From Methanosarcinales archaeon (lineage in GTDB: Archaea > Halobacteriota > Syntropharchaeia > Alkanophagales > Methanospirareceae): a stretch of DNA of 6,809 bases. The stretch is from assembly GCA_030665925.1 (NCBI GenBank), contig DAOUYX010000085.1:1-6809 (forward strand), given 5' to 3'. The position numbers and the translations under genes were made by a program. Under the pieces are notes generated by a model, which made no database searches, had not been told where the DNA came from, and worked only from the letters and a program-made list of their open reading frames with translations. Of this stretch, positions 5,045 through 6,809 are shown piece after piece (the stretch's first letter is position 1; every line of letters begins with the position of its first letter).

Positions 5045-5421
5045 TGGCAGAAGCTTTTGAGTTGGCGATAGAAGAGGCAATTCCAGATGTCGGCGAGTTA
5101 TTAGAGGGAATAAAGAGTAGATTGAAAGAGGAGGGTCTTGGGCATCTCATAATCGGGGAGGAAGAAGAAGTGGAAGAGAGGGCAGTAAAGGAAATTGTGG
5201 ATGAAGGGATAAAAAAAATGGCGAAGAAGTATCAAATGGATATTAGGAGTTATGTCCTCAACATCGAAGAGAGAACTGTAAATCTCTCCTTCGAGTTCAA
5301 ACCACGACTGCTCTCTCCTGTTAAGTTAGAAACTATTGCGAGACTGCTCGTAAAGGAAGAATTGGATAATGTTCTTGAAAACTCCGGTTTCCTTACGGAG
5401 GTTCAGGCGAATATGGTATAG
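5044..5421 (+). CDS. Stand-alone copy of the scaffold's C-terminal domain
   Basis: This 125-residue protein matches residues 542-662 of the 662-residue scaffold. Residues 5-26 are clearly homologous but diverged (FELAIEEAIPDVGELLEG against FEMEMKDTIPAVDELSVG). From GIKSR to the stop only five residues differ, at scaffold positions A566E, V592G, R601Q, M626L and S634T. It begins with a short unique MAEA. The domain is mostly helical with an acidic EEEEVEE stretch and a central beta segment. The frame is intact and it has its own TATA box, so it is probably a working gene rather than debris. It may compete with or pair with the scaffold's C-terminal domain (inference). ATG 5044 is chosen because homology starts just after it and GGAGGT (5027-5032) lies 11 bases upstream. 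The in-frame TTG at 5002 would add 14 residues without homology to the scaffold. Confidence 0.75.
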   Translation: MAEAFELAIEEAIPDVGELLEGIKSRLKEEGLGHLIIGEEEEVEERAVKEIVDEGIKKMAKKYQMDIRSYVLNIEERTVNLSFEFKPRLLSPVKLETIARLLVKEELDNVLENSGFLTEVQANMV

Positions 5422-5463
5422 CGTAAATGCAAAATGCTTAATGCAAATTGACTCCACAAAAAA
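5055..5463 (+). repeat. Direct repeat, copy 2 (stand-alone gene and 3' flank)
   Basis: This is the partner of the repeat at 4436-4838. The high-identity block is 5106-5421. The weaker 5' block is 5055-5105. The 3' flank after the stop (GCGTAAATGC..., then ATGCAAATTGACTCC) matches copy 1 with small indels. The copied 3' flank shows that the duplication included non-coding sequence past the stop. Confidence 0.88.
5458..5463 (-). terminator. Possible T-run terminator for the minD operon
   Basis: The minus strand has TTTTTT here, about 90 bases beyond the stop of the small membrane-protein gene, in the 130-base gap between two convergent genes. Archaeal termination often uses T-runs without hairpins. 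A single T6 is weak evidence. No comparable plus-strand T-run was seen after 5421. Confidence 0.25.
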
Positions 5464-5551
5464 TACTTTCTTTAAACCCTTTCAGAGTTTGCGAGGGCGT
5501 AGGCGAAGCCCACAATTCCACCGAATTTTGAGCTGAGCAGATTCAAAGGAT

Positions 5552-5752
5552 TCAATAAAGCTTTCCTGCCTTTTTCATTTCTTTTAACCATTCTATGTCA
5601 CTCGCCAATTGCTCTATTTCTTCATCGGTGGTTTCTGACTTAGCGTTCAGTGCATTAACCTCGGACTTTAGCCACGTTACCATCACGCACAGGAGTGCGA
5701 TAAGAGCCCAAGATGCAATAAGGGAAACAGTGAAGATTATAAATTCATTCAT
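5552..5752 (-). CDS. Small membrane/coiled-coil protein coupled to minD
   Basis: This 66-residue protein has one N-terminal transmembrane helix (about residues 3-27, from FIIFTVSLIASWALIALL to VTW) followed by a charged C-terminal helix. That helix (about 28-62, from KSEVNALNAK to EQLASDIEWLKEMKK) has heptad-like hydrophobic spacing, suggesting a short coiled coil. Its ATG overlaps the minD stop as ATGA (positions 5752-5749), so the two are almost surely co-translated. The likely role is a membrane-anchored partner of the MinD ATPase, perhaps an ATPase activator or recruiter in the position MinE or other Min partners fill in bacteria (inference). It is not similar to MinE or MinC by eye. Its length is complete, with a TGA stop at 5552. 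No family recognised. Confidence 0.75.
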   Translation of the reverse strand: MNEFIIFTVSLIASWALIALLCVMVTWLKSEVNALNAKSETTDEEIEQLASDIEWLKEMKKAGKLY

Positions 5753-6549
5753 GATTTTGTTTTCATACCAAAAGCTTTCAGAAGTCTCTCTATAAATTCG
5801 TGCTTCTCTTTCTTCTTTCCCTTTTCACTATCCTCTAACGTCTCTACATTTGCGAGTTTTCTTGCTATCGCGTTGATTCTCTTTGCCGCTGGTGAACCTG
5901 GCTCCCTTACGACAACGGGAACTTTAAATGCAACAGCTTTCGTAACACTTCTGTCGTTCGGTATTGATCCCAAGACTTCAACTTCAAGCAAATCTCCTAT
6001 TTTGCTCGCCGCAAGCTCGCCTTTCATACTCATTACCCTGTTTACGACAGTGCCTTTAACCTTTCTGCCGACGATTTCCGCCATGAGCTTCGTCTTCAGT
6101 GCGTCAGTGATAGAGGGAAGCTCAGGATTTGTAATAAGAATGACTTCATCGCTGACAGCGAGGGGAATCACGCTCTCCTTACTTATACCCGCTGGAGAGT
6201 CCAGAAGTATAACTTCATACTCGTCAATGAGCTTTCCTATAACTTCTCTCAATTTCTCGGGGTTTGCTTGTTTAAATCCTCTGATTGAAATCCCGCTCAG
6301 AAGCACGTCCATGCCATAGGGCGTCCGATTTATCGCTTCGGATACATCCGCTTTCCCGGCGAGGACTTCATGCAGTGAATATTGCTTCTTAGAATCAACG
6401 TTTATCACCAGACCGAGATTTGCCATTCCTATGTCGCAATCTATAACGAGCGTTCTCATCCCCAATTCCGAGAGCGCTGCGCCCGTATTCACCGCGAAGG
6501 TAGTTTTCCCTACACCACCTTTGCCCGATGCTATCGTATAAACAGTCAT
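5749..6549 (-). CDS. minD: MinD/ParA-family ATPase
   Basis: This 266-residue deviant Walker ATPase belongs to the MinD branch of the SIMIBI class. The N-terminus has the deviant Walker A GKGGVGKTT (residues 9-17, with the intersubunit K10 and P-loop K15). Switch I is DCDIGMANLGLV (38-49). Walker B is VILLDSPAG (113-121). A conserved ITNPELPSITDALK block lies at 139-152, and SIPNDRSVTKAV at 195-206. After a charged linker (239-250) the C-terminus is HEFIERLLKAFGMKTKS (250-266), an amphipathic helix like the bacterial MinD membrane-targeting sequence. It should therefore bind membrane when ATP-dimeric. Archaeal MinD homologues affect positioning of polar structures such as archaella and chemosensory arrays in haloarchaea. 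The start ATG has no Shine-Dalgarno, and TATA elements 25-40 bases upstream indicate a leaderless or short-leader mRNA. It overlaps the small membrane-protein gene by 4 bases. Confidence 0.93.
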   Translation of the reverse strand: MTVYTIASGKGGVGKTTFAVNTGAALSELGMRTLVIDCDIGMANLGLVINVDSKKQYSLHEVLAGKADVSEAINRTPYGMDVLLSGISIRGFKQANPEKLREVIGKLIDEYEVILLDSPAGISKESVIPLAVSDEVILITNPELPSITDALKTKLMAEIVGRKVKGTVVNRVMSMKGELAASKIGDLLEVEVLGSIPNDRSVTKAVAFKVPVVVREPGSPAAKRINAIARKLANVETLEDSEKGKKKEKHEFIERLLKAFGMKTKS

Positions 6550-6580
6550 TGTTTTTATGGATTAGTATATCAGTATATAA

Positions 6581-6593
6581 CAAAAATATAAAG
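6581..6593 (-). promoter_or_regulatory. TATA box for the minD operon
   Basis: The minus strand reads CTTTATATTTTTG, placing transcription start about 14 bases before the minD ATG. A second candidate, TTATATAC (about 6573-6580), would give a leaderless mRNA. The two cannot be separated by sequence alone. Confidence 0.5.
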
Positions 6594-6596
6594 GCG

Positions 6597-6610
6597 TATA
6601 TATATATATT
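6597..6610 (+). promoter_or_regulatory. TATA-rich promoter element for the gene divergent from minD
   Basis: An alternating TATATATATATATT run ends about 26 bases before the ATG at 6636, the right spacing for a leaderless plus-strand transcript. It abuts the minD TATA region, so the two divergent promoters share a roughly 85-base gap and may be co-regulated. Confidence 0.45.
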
Positions 6611-6635
6611 GTTCGGTTACCTTTCTTAGTTCAAA

Positions 6636-6809
6636 ATGTTTTTCATATTCAGGAGAAGGAAGAAGACTGAAGCGATAGGTGGCGAGGAGAACTTGGAGGA
6701 AATAAAGAGGAGTATTGCGGAGCTGAGGGAGAGTATTGAGGATGGGGAAGAGAGAGGGGAAGAGAAGTACAGAGAAGAAGAGAAGAGAGTAGAAGTGGAG
6801 CATAGAGGG
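6636..6809 (+). CDS. Start of a highly charged coiled-coil-like protein, 3' end missing
   Basis: An open frame of 58 codons runs to the right edge without a stop. The N-terminus MFFIFRRRKK is a short hydrophobic patch followed by five basic residues in the next five positions, which could touch the membrane. Residues 16-58 are almost entirely E, R and K with regularly spaced I and L (from NLEEIKRSIAELRESIEDG onward), typical of a long helix or coiled coil. The frame is supported by the TATA run at 6597-6610, 26 bases upstream, and by coding-like composition. No family is recognised. Its divergent pairing with minD makes it a candidate MinD partner or cargo (inference). The purine-rich strand gives long open frames easily, so some doubt remains. 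Confidence 0.6.
   Translation, partial: MFFIFRRRKKTEAIGGEENLEEIKRSIAELRESIEDGEERGEEKYREEEKRVEVEHRG

Noticed and set aside
4823..5150. Minus-strand open frames of 71 and 85 codons
   Set aside because: They overlap the TATA box, leader and start of the duplicated-domain gene in antisense. One contains the same antisense peptide as the shadow of the scaffold gene, which only reflects the DNA duplication.
4436..5463. Repeat as a CRISPR or insertion sequence
   Set aside because: There are two long coding copies only, with no short regularly spaced repeats, no terminal inverted repeats and no transposase.
5490..5515. GC-richer stretch with GGGC...GCCC as a terminator hairpin
   Set aside because: Only 4 base pairs are clear, and no T-run follows on either strand.
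5873..6319. 148-codon open frame on the plus strand
   Set aside because: It is antisense to minD, whose ATPase motifs are unambiguous. Its Ser/Thr-rich composition is typical of a shadow frame.
6597..6610. TATATATA microsatellite as a repeat element
   Set aside because: It is short and best explained as part of the promoter of the plus-strand gene.

Overview
The window looks archaeal. Nearly every transcription unit starts with an A/T-rich TATA element about 25 bases upstream of the start codon (short-leader or leaderless mRNA). The proteins are families typical of Euryarchaeota: a class III (pilin-type) signal peptide protein, small roadblock/LC7 proteins, a DUF2226-like protein and an archaeal MinD. 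Moderate GC and family content fit a methanogen/ANME-like lineage, but I cannot place it further. No rRNA, tRNA, CRISPR or transposase is visible.

Layout. (1) 1-269, minus: 5' part of a secreted or pilin-like protein. (2) 270-475: intergenic, with a long imperfect inverted repeat and a 14-bp palindrome. (3) 476-1717, minus: a tight operon encoding roadblock, small Ras-like GTPase and roadblock, read from a TATA box near 1745. (4) 1880-2374, plus, divergent from (3): a cysteine-motif protein of unknown function. (5) 2438-4802, plus: a third roadblock protein followed 7 bases later by a 662-residue protein with a DUF2226-like N-terminus, four beta-sandwich-like repeats and a helical C-terminal domain. 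(6) 4803-5421, plus: a promoter region, a possible 31-codon leader ORF, and a stand-alone gene that copies the C-terminal domain of the 662-residue protein. Its last 316 bp are about 98% identical to the parent. (7) 5552-6549, minus: minD-like ATPase, then a 66-residue membrane/coiled-coil protein joined by an ATGA overlap. (8) 6636-6809, plus: start of a very charged protein divergent from minD.

How the genes may work together (inference). Roadblock proteins and small GTPases form switches elsewhere (MglB/MglA in Myxococcus, CvnB/CvnD in Streptomyces). MinD ATPases place structures in the cell by reversible membrane binding. Three roadblock proteins, a CvnD/MglA-like GTPase, a large repeat scaffold, MinD with a membrane partner and a pilin-type protein in under 7 kb suggest an archaeal spatial-organisation or polarity module. 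No single gene proves this, and the proximity could be partly coincidental.
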